Shown piece by piece: positions 1-5,315 of a DNA stretch of 5,454 nt. The stretch's first letter is position 1, and the number at the start of each line of letters is the position of its first letter. Source of the DNA: CAYNSB01 sp964399625 (GTDB taxonomy: Bacteria; Planctomycetota; Phycisphaerae; Phycisphaerales; UBA1924); assembly GCA_964399625.1 (NCBI GenBank), contig CAYNSB010000089.1, forward strand, positions 1 to 5,454. The letters are read 5' to 3'. The notes beneath the pieces were generated by a model. The model did no database searches, was not told where the DNA came from, and saw only the letters and a program-made list of their open reading frames with translations. The translations under genes and the position numbers were made by a program.

Positions 1-2
1 CG

Positions 3-2414
3 GGCGAGGCCGTCGTCGCCGCCCCGCCCAGCGCGGGGTACAGGCTGAGGAAGTTTGTCAAGAAGCACCGCGGCCCGGTCGCGGCGGGGGCGGCGGTGGT
101 GCTTGCGCTCGCCGCTGGTGGGGGCGTTGCGGTCTGGCAGTGGCATGAAGCAGAAATCGCAATGCGGTTCGCCCTCGCTGCACGAAACGATCTTGCGGGA
201 CAGCAGTCTGTTGCACAGCAGGCGCTGCTGCGTGTTCTGGGCGAGGTGCAAGAAGCAACGAAGGACGACACTTCGGGCCAAGGGAGAATGAGCGTTGGTG
301 GCCCGTATCTTGAAGGCGATGGTGGCAAGCTGCGGCAATCCGTTACCCCGCACTCCACACTTGGCGAAGATGGTAAGTACAAACTACTTGATCTCAAGGT
401 CTCTGATTTATCCAGTGGCGCCTCCGGTTTGGACCCCGCGACTCAGCGGCCGCTGACGCATCAGGAGATCGTGCAGTGGTTTAGCGAGCAGGTGTCGCTA
501 TGGGTAATGCGCGCCACAGAAGCGCGAATCAAGCTCGAGGCCAGCAACAACCAACTCCTCGCGCAAGCGAATGAAGCCCAGTGGAACGCGTGCTCCGCAA
601 ACCTCACTGCCACGATGTCGGCCATTGGAGCTCGAGCATTTCAGGATGCCCGACGCACGCTGGACTCGATTCCCATTGCACGGCATGGCTGGGAGTGGGA
701 GTTCCTGAGCCGCCTCGCGCAATTCGACCGACAAGTGGCGAGACGTCAAGGAGAAGTCGCGAGCTTCACGCCGAACAACTCGAACATTTGGACGCTCGAT
801 GAATTCGTAAAGCGAGGTTCCTCGACCACGTATTCGGGCCAAGCGACGCTCTGGTACGCACCAGACGGTGTTGCCATACGACCGTTGTGGTCGCTTGCCT
901 TACTCGGCCACACCCAATTCGTGCAAGGGGTCGCGATTGCACCCAGTGCCACCATGGCGGCAAGCGGCGGTCAAGATCGAAATGTCATCTTGTGGAAGGA
1001 TCTCTGGTCAGGACAACCGACGTCCCTCGCATTGTCGGGGCATGTTGGCACCGTGTACTGTGTCCAGTTCAGCCCCAGTGGAAAGCTGATCGCAAGCGTG
1101 GGCGGCAACGATCGCAGCTCTCACGACATTCGAATCTGGCGTACCGAGGACGGGTCTTGTGTGTCGCAATACGAGTGTGATGCCGCATGCATCGCGTTCG
1201 ACAACGATGGAAGCCATCTGTCAGCGGCAACGCGGACCGGCGTCGTGCGCACGTGGGACCTGGGCGCATCGAACGATTCCGCCAAGGACCTCCAGGCGCA
1301 CACGTCTCCCATCGTGGCGATCGCGTACGCACCCACCGGCGGAAAGTTCGTGACCGCATCGAGCGATGGGCGAGTTCGATTGTGGCGTGCCGGAGGAGAG
1401 GGGCCGACACACGAGTTGATGGCCGAGAGAATCCAAAGAAGAGTGCATTCACTCGCATTCTCCCCCGACGGATTGTGCGTTCTTGCCGGGACGGATAGCG
1501 GAGCTTTCTTGTGGCGGACAGACGATTTTCGCGGCGTGCCGATCGCCGTCGATCGGGAGCGAGGCGTCTTCCAGGCACAATTTAGCCCCGACGGTCGACG
1601 AGCTGTCCTCTTGAGCAGTGCGGACTTCGGTGCTAGCGCAGAGCACCTCATTGTCGTCCCGGTCTCCGAAGTTGGGGGGCCCGAGCTGCAATACGACAGC
1701 GACGATCTCGCGGATCTTCGAATCGCGGTTATGCTCTCCCCAGGATCAATCGAATCGAGTGCGAAGACCGGCGACCCTTCGGGCCATCATGTATTGCGCA
1801 CACGAGACGGAACGCGGCAATTGGAAATCGGAGACCGGTGTATCACTGTGTACGAGACGGAATCGGAGCATGCACTAGCCACGTTCCGCTTCGACGAAGA
1901 ATTGACCGATCTCCGCATGACGACTGATGGGACGAGACTGGTGATCTCGCTCGCCGACGGAAGTGCGCGAATCTGGGACATCCGCGACCCCGACGAACGT
2001 CGCAAGGACCTGAAGGCCGAGTGGGCCGAGCGCGTGCCCGCTGGTGCATACCTCGATGGCCTGTTGAACACCCCTCCCGATGCACACCCGACCCAGAAGC
2101 TGCGCGACGAGGTCATCGCCGATGCCTCGCTCACGCCGCTGCGTCGTCTGGTCGCAGCCCAGCTGCTCGACGAGCGCCTCGCGGACCTCCAGGCCGAGAC
2201 GGATCGCGCCTTCGAGTCATTGACGAAGGACCAGACGGACCCTGCGACGGTGCGTACAGCCGCAGCAGCCCTCGACCTCCCCCCGCGCGTGAAGGAGCTC
2301 GTGATCAAGAAGGCCGGGGGCTGGACGTACACCCCGACGCAGGCGACGAGTCAGGAGAGAGAAGCATCCAAGCCTGCTTCTCCATCGCCCTCCTCGGAGC
2401 CCTCGAAGCCATGA
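3..2414 (+). CDS. C-terminal part of a membrane-anchored Ser/Thr kinase-like WD40 protein (5'-truncated by window edge)
   Basis: The frame is open from the first bases, so the start lies upstream; an internal GTG at 96 falls inside the transmembrane helix and is not a credible start. 803 codons are visible. Residues 13-25 are basic and juxtamembrane (YRLRKFVKKHRGP), residues 26-46 form a transmembrane helix, and residues 48-250 contain helical stretches and the segment RRTLDSIPIARHGWEWEFL (217-235), typical of planctomycete kinase-WD40 proteins. WD40 blades follow at about 255-660, with blade-end motifs LW 283, LW 330, IW 378, TW 417, LW 460, LW 503 and IW 657; blades at 512-611 are degenerate. 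A helical region (665-775) and a Ser/Pro-rich tail end the protein. In this family a cytoplasmic kinase domain precedes the helix, but none is visible here, so kinase identity is inferred. The 3' end overlaps the sigma factor start by 4 bp. GC is uneven: about 80% at 61-120, 43% at 361-420 and 72% at 2101-2160 by hand count. Confidence 0.85.
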   Translation, partial: GEAVVAAPPSAGYRLRKFVKKHRGPVAAGAAVVLALAAGGGVAVWQWHEAEIAMRFALAARNDLAGQQSVAQQALLRVLGEVQEATKDDTSGQGRMSVGGPYLEGDGGKLRQSVTPHSTLGEDGKYKLLDLKVSDLSSGASGLDPATQRPLTHQEIVQWFSEQVSLWVMRATEARIKLEASNNQLLAQANEAQWNACSANLTATMSAIGARAFQDARRTLDSIPIARHGWEWEFLSRLAQFDRQVARRQGEVASFTPNNSNIWTLDEFVKRGSSTTYSGQATLWYAPDGVAIRPLWSLALLGHTQFVQGVAIAPSATMAASGGQDRNVILWKDLWSGQPTSLALSGHVGTVYCVQFSPSGKLIASVGGNDRSSHDIRIWRTEDGSCVSQYECDAACIAFDNDGSHLSAATRTGVVRTWDLGASNDSAKDLQAHTSPIVAIAYAPTGGKFVTASSDGRVRLWRAGGEGPTHELMAERIQRRVHSLAFSPDGLCVLAGTDSGAFLWRTDDFRGVPIAVDRERGVFQAQFSPDGRRAVLLSSADFGASAEHLIVVPVSEVGGPELQYDSDDLADLRIAVMLSPGSIESSAKTGDPSGHHVLRTRDGTRQLEIGDRCITVYETESEHALATFRFDEELTDLRMTTDGTRLVISLADGSARIWDIRDPDERRKDLKAEWAERVPAGAYLDGLLNTPPDAHPTQKLRDEVIADASLTPLRRLVAAQLLDERLADLQAETDRAFESLTKDQTDPATVRTAAAALDLPPRVKELVIKKAGGWTYTPTQATSQEREASKPASPSPSSEPSKP
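765..1982 (+). other. WD40 beta-propeller region of the kinase-like protein
   Basis: This part of the protein shows repeated WD40 signatures: GH dipeptides opening blades (LLGHTQF, LSGHVGT, AHTSP in degenerate form), central FSPSG or FSPDG turns, and blade-end W residues followed by R, K or D. At least six recognisable blades are present before residue 505 and one clear one at 640-660; the intervening stretch is diverged. In the usual topology, with the kinase inside, this domain lies outside the membrane and would be the ligand- or protein-binding sensor. Confidence 0.75.
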
Positions 2415-3073
2415 GCCAGGAACGGGTTGAGCAATCTGATGCTCCCGACGTGACCCACCTGCTCAACGCCGCCGGAGCCGGCGATCCCAAGGCCCCGGCC
2501 GAGCTGCTCGCGCTCGTCTACCAGCAGCTCCGCGCCCTCGCCCAGAAGCGGATGAACGCCGAGCATCCCGGCCACACGCTCCAGGCCACCGCGCTCGTGC
2601 ACGAGGCGTACGCCAAGCTCGTGGGTCGTGACGCAGGATCGCCCAACGCCGACGGAGCCCAGAGCAACGTCGCCTGGAACGGGCGGGCCCACTTCTTCCA
2701 CGCCGCGGCCGAGGCGATGCGCCGCATCCTCGTCGATCACGCGCGGGCCAAGCGCGCCGGGCTCAAGGATGGGCAGGGTGCGCTCGGCGCGCCACGCCGC
2801 CCGCTGCGCATGCCCGCCAACGTGCTCGATCTGGCCCAGGACCAGGACCCCGACTCGGTCCTCGCGCTCGACGAGGCCCTCGCCCGCCTGTCCAAGGTGG
2901 ACGAGCAGACGGCGATGGTCGTGCGCCTCCGCTTCTTCGCGGGCCGCAGCGTGGACGAGACCGCCCTGGCGTTGGGCATCTCGCCACGCCAGGTCGATCG
3001 CGAGTGGGCCTTCGCCCGCGCGTGGCTCGCCGAGGCGCTCACGCACGCGGACCATGGTCCCAAGGCATCCTGA
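2411..3073 (+). CDS. ECF-family RNA polymerase sigma factor (Sigma70_ECF type)
   Basis: 220 residues, the usual size for this family. It directs RNA polymerase core to a specific promoter set. Residues 14-75 match the sigma region 2 start of the family (THLLNAAGAGDPKAPAELL, QQLRALAQKRM, HTLQATALVHEAYAKLVG). Residues 90-118 carry the highly conserved RAHFFHAAAEAMRRILVDHA segment of planctomycete and proteobacterial ECF proteins. Residues 148-210 are region 4: a helix (LALDEALARLSKVDEQTAMVVRLRFFAG) and a helix-turn-helix (SVDETALALGISPRQVDREWAFARAWL). The ATG overlaps the upstream stop as ATGA, and GGAG at 2396-2399 lies 11 bases before it; the frame is open further upstream, but that part is the shadow of the kinase-like gene. 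No anti-sigma gene is visible, so control by the co-translated membrane protein is the natural inference. The family is certain; target genes are unknown. Confidence 0.95.
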   Translation: MSQERVEQSDAPDVTHLLNAAGAGDPKAPAELLALVYQQLRALAQKRMNAEHPGHTLQATALVHEAYAKLVGRDAGSPNADGAQSNVAWNGRAHFFHAAAEAMRRILVDHARAKRAGLKDGQGALGAPRRPLRMPANVLDLAQDQDPDSVLALDEALARLSKVDEQTAMVVRLRFFAGRSVDETALALGISPRQVDREWAFARAWLAEALTHADHGPKAS

Positions 3074-3178
3074 GGTCGTTCACGCACCAAAGAGGCGCGA
3101 GAGCGACTCGCCGCGACCCCGATGCGTGCTCGTCCGTCGACGGTTTGAATTCAACACGTTGCGCTCGGCCGCGCGAAC

Positions 3179-4270
3179 CTACCGGCGACGCCGCCCGCCC
3201 ACGACGACCATGCCCAACCCAAGCACCGCCCCGACCGAGGGTGCCGGAATCGGGCGCGTCCAGACCAAGGCCTCGATGCGACCCGTGTCCCTGTTGAGCC
3301 CGTAGCCCGTGACATACACGAACGAGCCGTCGGACGACACGCCCCGAGCCTCGCTATCGCTGAACTCCGCGGGCAGCACCGAATGCAGATCGAACCATGT
3401 CGAGCTCGCGCCATCCCACACCCCGGCGTGCTGCGGACCGGACTCAGAGCCGACGTTGATCCAGCCGGCGATCGTTGAACCGCTGATGCCGGTCACGGTC
3501 GAGTATCCCGCGCCCGCAGGGTGAAGGTCCACGCACGACGCGGCAGTGCCGGACCACGCACTGGCGCGATACACGCCGTTGATCAGCACCGTGCCGCCCT
3601 GGCGTGCTCCGTCGGCGGCAGAAATGAACGACTGGTCCGCCGCCGCAGGATGAAGACTCGTCCACGACGAAGCGCTGCCCGTCCATGAACCCGCTCGCGC
3701 CAGCCCGCCGAAGAGGGCATACCCGTACTGCGCGCTCCCGCTGGTCGCCTGAGCGAACGCCGAGCCCGCGCCCGCAGGCGTGAGGTCCACCCACGATGCG
3801 GCGGTTCCCGTCCAAAGGCTGGCGCGTTGCTGCCCCGACACAGTCGCGTAGCCGACTTGCTGGTTGCCCGCACCGGAAAGAGCCTCCGACGAGCTGGCGC
3901 CCGCCGGGTGCAGATCGGTCCAAGACGCGGCGGTGCCCGTCCACCGCGCCGCGTGTCGGCTCGCGCCCGCGTTCGCGTTCGTGAAGCCAACCTGCTGCCC
4001 GGCGCCAATGTCGTTGATCTCCGACGCGAACACGCCCGAAGGATGCAGATCGACGAGCGAACCCGGCGTGCCCGTCCACAGGCTGGCACGAGACCCCGCG
4101 TTCGAACGGACCACGCCACCCTGGGCTCCGCCGCCCGCCCCGCTGGCGATGGACTCGAAAGAACCGCTGGGGTGCAGGTTGGTCACCGACCACGGCGCAC
4201 GCGCAATGGCCGGAGCCGCGGCGACCGATACCGCCACCACAACGACCGACCCGAAAAACCTGAATGCCAT
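3179..4270 (-). CDS. Exported seven-repeat (probable beta-propeller) protein with PEP-CTERM-like C-terminus
   Basis: 363 residues from ATG at 4270. Residues 1-23 are a Sec signal peptide (MAFRFFGSVVVV, then AIA as cleavage motif). Seven tandem repeats of 43-46 residues fill 27-338. Each begins with W/L/C-x-DLHPAG, has a central QVGY- or GGV-like strand, and ends with RASLWTGTAAS; the W of that last motif falls at 65, 110, 153, 196, 239, 285 and 337. The periodicity and number suggest a seven-bladed propeller. The tail (341-363) has IPAPS, a hydrophobic stretch and RRRR, the shape of a PEP-CTERM sorting signal with PAPS replacing PEP. Such signals are processed by exosortase-type systems in the envelope. 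I chose ATG 4270 because GGAG sits 8 bases upstream and a signal peptide follows at once; the in-frame TTG at 4360 would add 30 charged residues before the signal. Repeats of this WTGTAASWVDLHPAG kind occur in planctomycete secreted proteins, but I know no function. It converges on the sigma factor gene. Confidence 0.88.
   Translation of the reverse strand: MAFRFFGSVVVVAVSVAAAPAIARAPWSVTNLHPSGSFESIASGAGGGAQGGVVRSNAGSRASLWTGTPGSLVDLHPSGVFASEINDIGAGQQVGFTNANAGASRHAARWTGTAASWTDLHPAGASSSEALSGAGNQQVGYATVSGQQRASLWTGTAASWVDLTPAGAGSAFAQATSGSAQYGYALFGGLARAGSWTGSASSWTSLHPAAADQSFISAADGARQGGTVLINGVYRASAWSGTAASCVDLHPAGAGYSTVTGISGSTIAGWINVGSESGPQHAGVWDGASSTWFDLHSVLPAEFSDSEARGVSSDGSFVYVTGYGLNRDTGRIEALVWTRPIPAPSVGAVLGLGMVVVGGRRRR
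3182..3250 (-). other. PEP-CTERM-like C-terminal sorting signal, PAPS variant
   Basis: The last 23 residues are IPAPS, then about 15 hydrophobic or Gly residues, then RRRR at the extreme C-terminus. The three-part order (short Pro motif, membrane-spanning stretch, Arg cluster) is that of exosortase substrates; the canonical PEP triplet is absent. Whether an exosortase cuts this variant cannot be told from here. Confidence 0.6.
3257..4192 (-). repeat. Seven tandem 43-46-codon repeats inside the exported protein gene
   Basis: Repeat units start at residues 27, 72, 117, 160, 203, 246 and 292. Spacings are 45, 45, 43, 43, 43 and 46 residues, and the last unit is longer and more diverged. Units 3 to 6 are the closest to each other (GTAASW/C-xDLHPAGA). 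Unit 6 has Cys246 where the others have Trp, a single-base change from TGG to TGC. The length variation and sequence drift argue for old duplications rather than recent slippage. Confidence 0.85.
4202..4270 (-). other. Signal peptide of the exported repeat protein
   Basis: Residues 1-23: a short basic start with Arg4, a hydrophobic core rich in Val and Ala (8-19), a Pro at 20, and the AIA motif before Arg24 as the likely signal peptidase I site. Cleavage after Ala25 (ARA) is possible but would put Pro at +1, which is disfavoured. Confidence 0.75.
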
Positions 4271-4278
4271 GCGAGAGA

Positions 4279-4282
4279 CTCC
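4279..4282 (-). promoter_or_regulatory. Shine-Dalgarno that sets the start of the exported repeat protein
   Basis: GGAG on the minus strand, 8 bases before ATG 4270. It favours this ATG over the upstream in-frame TTG at 4360. Confidence 0.6.
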
Positions 4283-4351
4283 ACGCGGCGTCTCCCTCAC
4301 TCCTCGATCTTCCGCACGTGCACCGCGCGCGATCGGCGGCGAATCGTCGGA

Positions 4352-4380
4352 CGCATACAAATTACCTCAAACCCGGACAA
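4352..4380 (-). promoter_or_regulatory. Weak candidate promoter for the exported repeat protein
   Basis: TTGTCC (4375-4380), a 17-base spacer and TATGCG (4352-4357) on the minus strand, about 80 bases before the ATG. It matches the sigma-70 consensus at 4/6 and 3/6. The stretch is AT-richer than its surroundings. A planctomycete may use other promoter rules, so this is only a candidate. Confidence 0.2.
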
Positions 4381-4382
4381 AA

Positions 4383-4679
4383 GCACCCCCGACACCAAAT
4401 CGTAATGGGCCCCAGGCACGACGCTAAAACGGAGAAGTAAATCCGGCTTGCGTCAGAGCCCAAACGCACACCTCGGCGCAACGATCGGGACATCGCAGAC
4501 AGTGAACGTCCGAGGCTCGCGACGCAACGGGCCTGCCATCAACGTGATCGTCCATCCCATCGCCGCGACCGAGTCCATCGCAGCAGCGCCGGCACGCGGT
4601 TCCGCGAAACCCGCCAGTCGTCAGGCCAACGCCTCTTCCGATGGATCGAGACGGGGACACGGAGCACGAGATGGCCAAC
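4383..4679 (+). other. Stretch without a recognisable gene
   Basis: Nothing here resembles a known gene. Open frames exist on both strands because of high GC, but none has a good ribosome site, recognisable domain or consistent codon pattern. It lies between the divergent start side of the exported-protein gene and the terminator at 4680-4715. Confidence 0.5.
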
Positions 4680-4715
4680 AAAAAGCCGCCGGTGTCATCG
4701 TGTGACATCGGCGGC
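4680..4715 (-). terminator. Intrinsic terminator downstream of the tRNA-Gly 3' half
   Basis: On the minus strand a 13-position stem (arms 4703-4715 and 4685-4697, GCCGCCGATGTCA against TGACACCGGCGGC) has one A-C mismatch and a 5-base loop (4698-4702). It is followed at once by five T (4680-4684). The T-run is only on the minus-strand side, so it terminates leftward transcription. It starts 7 bases after the tRNA discriminator base and probably ended the original tRNA transcript. Confidence 0.85.
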
Positions 4716-4721
4716 GGACAA

Positions 4722-4763
4722 AGCGGGCGACCGGGATCGAACCGGCGACATTCAGCTTGGGAA
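4722..4763 (-). pseudogene. 3' half of tRNA-Gly(CCC): probable attachment site of an integrated element
   Basis: Read on the minus strand from 4763, the 42 bases divide exactly as a tRNA 3' half: anticodon loop TTCCCAA (anticodon CCC), 3' anticodon stem GCTGA, 5-base variable loop ATGTC, T arm GCCGG-TTCGATC-CCGGT (all five pairs form, one G-U), 3' acceptor strand CGCCCGC, and discriminator T, as is usual for bacterial tRNA-Gly. No CCA is encoded. Upstream, the expected TCAGC anticodon-stem partner is replaced by GGGCG, and no D arm or GCGGGCG acceptor strand exists within the remaining sequence. A break at the anticodon loop with perfect retention of the 3' half and its terminator is the known mark of tyrosine-integrase insertion into a tRNA gene. 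The element would then lie to the right (above 4764) and the chromosome to the left. Confidence 0.8.
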
Positions 4764-4823
4764 CGCCCGGGCTCACGATCAAAAGCCCCGTGAATCTGGC
4801 CACTTTTGACGCACCCCGCGTTC

Positions 4824-4844
4824 GCTTGCACACGGGCTTGCACA
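4824..4844 (+). repeat. Pair of 9-bp direct repeats GCTTGCACA
   Basis: Two exact copies at 4824-4832 and 4836-4844, 12 bp apart, 61 bp from the edge of the tRNA half. The spacing and closeness to a probable attachment site fit a recombination-protein binding site, but two short copies can arise by chance. Confidence 0.35.
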
Positions 4845-4947
4845 AGGCCGCGCATGATGGGGATTCTCGCCCCCGCGCCCGCCCCGCCACGTTCGCCCGC
4901 GGGCGTCCCGGCCCGGCGCTCGCCCAGGCGTTGGGCAGCGCCAACCG

Positions 4948-4972
4948 GCGGCACGTCGGGCCAACGTGCCGC
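4948..4972. repeat. Inverted repeat, 9-bp stem
   Basis: GCGGCACGT (4948-4956) and ACGTGCCGC (4964-4972) are perfect reverse complements around a 7-base centre. Neither strand has a T-run after it, so it is not an intrinsic terminator. Confidence 0.5.
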
Positions 4973-4977
4973 GACGT

Positions 4978-5053
4978 GGGCGTCTACGCGTCTACGCAAA
5001 CGGAATCCGCGATGACGCCGCCGTGGGCGGGGATTCTGTAGACGTAGACGCCC
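4978..5053. repeat. Composite inverted repeat built of GTCTAC units
   Basis: The left arm 4978-4995 (GGGCGTCTACGCGTCTAC) and right arm 5038-5053 (GTAGACGTAGACGCCC) are reverse complements apart from one extra dinucleotide in the left arm. Inside them GAATCC (5003-5008) pairs with GGATTC (5031-5036). The left arm is also a perfect tandem copy of CGTCTACG (4981-4988, 4989-4996). Four GTCTAC units, two on each strand, face each other. Confidence 0.6.
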
Positions 5054-5175
5054 GGCTGCCCCGGCGTAGGTACTTGGCGGGGCACGGTCGAACGCGATGC
5101 CCGCGGGAACAGCCACGCGGGGAGACAGAGTTTGTTTCGCGCGGGGATGGGTGATTTCCGGCCGAATCCGCGCGT

Positions 5176-5206
5176 TTGCCCACATGGGGCCGAACTTGCC
5201 CACATG
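5176..5206 (+). promoter_or_regulatory. Two 11-bp direct repeats TTGCCCACATG, candidate regulator sites
   Basis: Exact copies at 5176-5186 and 5196-5206, start to start 20 bp, about two helical turns. They end 8 bp before the promoter-like TTGACG at 5214, where an activator that touches polymerase commonly binds. Confidence 0.45.
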
Positions 5207-5213
5207 TCGCAGA

Positions 5214-5242
5214 TTGACGGCGAAACCGCTGCGGTTTACCTT
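5214..5242 (+). promoter_or_regulatory. Candidate promoter with palindromic operator in the spacer
   Basis: TTGACG (5214-5219, 5/6 to the -35 consensus), 17-base spacer, TACCTT (5237-5242, 3/6 to the -10 consensus). The spacer contains the perfect palindrome AAACCGC-T-GCGGTTT (5223-5237). A repressor bound there would block polymerase. It faces the open frame that starts at 5316. Confidence 0.4.
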
Positions 5243-5277
5243 GCCTGTCCCCGAATGTCATGGCTTCATGTGTCACA

Positions 5278-5300
5278 CGCGGGCGGATTCGCCGCCCGCG
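5278..5300 (+). promoter_or_regulatory. GC-rich hairpin in the leader just before the Shine-Dalgarno
   Basis: CGCGGGCGG (5278-5286) and CCGCCCGCG (5292-5300) form a perfect 9-bp stem with a 5-base loop ATTCG. It ends 2 bases before GGAGG (5303-5307). There is no T-run, so it is a leader structure rather than a terminator. Confidence 0.45.
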
Positions 5301-5315
5301 ACGGAGGCCACGAAC

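Larger units (their letters stand above)
4764..5175 (+). other. Non-coding, repeat-bearing stretch next to the tRNA fragment
   Basis: I recognise no protein gene. The minus-strand open frames that cross it read straight through the tRNA half and terminator or lack any recognisable domain. It contains two 9-bp direct repeats (4824-4844), a 12-bp palindrome CGCCCGCGGGCG (4894-4905), a 9-bp hairpin (4948-4972) and a paired GTCTAC inverted repeat (4978-5053). If the tRNA half is an attachment site, this would be the end of the integrated element. Confidence 0.4.

Noticed and set aside
3134..3154. Adjacent palindromes CCGTCGACGG and TTGAATTCAA in the convergent gap
   Set aside because: Without a loop they cannot form a usual terminator hairpin, and there is no T-run on either strand; 10-bp palindromes of this sort can be chance.
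2628..3305. Plus-strand 225-codon frame overlapping the sigma factor
   Set aside because: A +1-type shadow of the sigma gene, dominated by Arg, Ser and Pro, and extending into the convergent gene.
3827..4427. Plus-strand frames of about 190 codons opposite the exported protein
   Set aside because: Antisense shadows of the repeat gene; their periodicity comes from the repeats on the other strand.
4450..4620. Short minus-strand frame containing GWTITLMAGPLRREPRTF
   Set aside because: Reasonable codon use over about 40 codons but no ribosome site, no known family and no support from neighbours; possibly a gene remnant, not reportable as a gene.
4448..4705. Plus-strand 85-codon frame beginning with TTG
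   Set aside because: No convincing ribosome site or domain, and its end lies in the terminator stem.
4680..4720. Terminator acting on the plus strand
   Set aside because: The same stem exists but on the plus strand it is followed by GGACAAAG, with no T-run.
4722..4794. Complete tRNA gene on the minus strand
   Set aside because: The 5' side lacks the TCAGC stem strand, D arm and GCGGGCG acceptor strand, so only the 3' half is present.
4424..5203. Long minus-strand open frame of 259 codons
   Set aside because: It runs through the tRNA half and the terminator, has no recognisable domain and is rich in Arg, Pro and Gly as expected of a high-GC chance frame.
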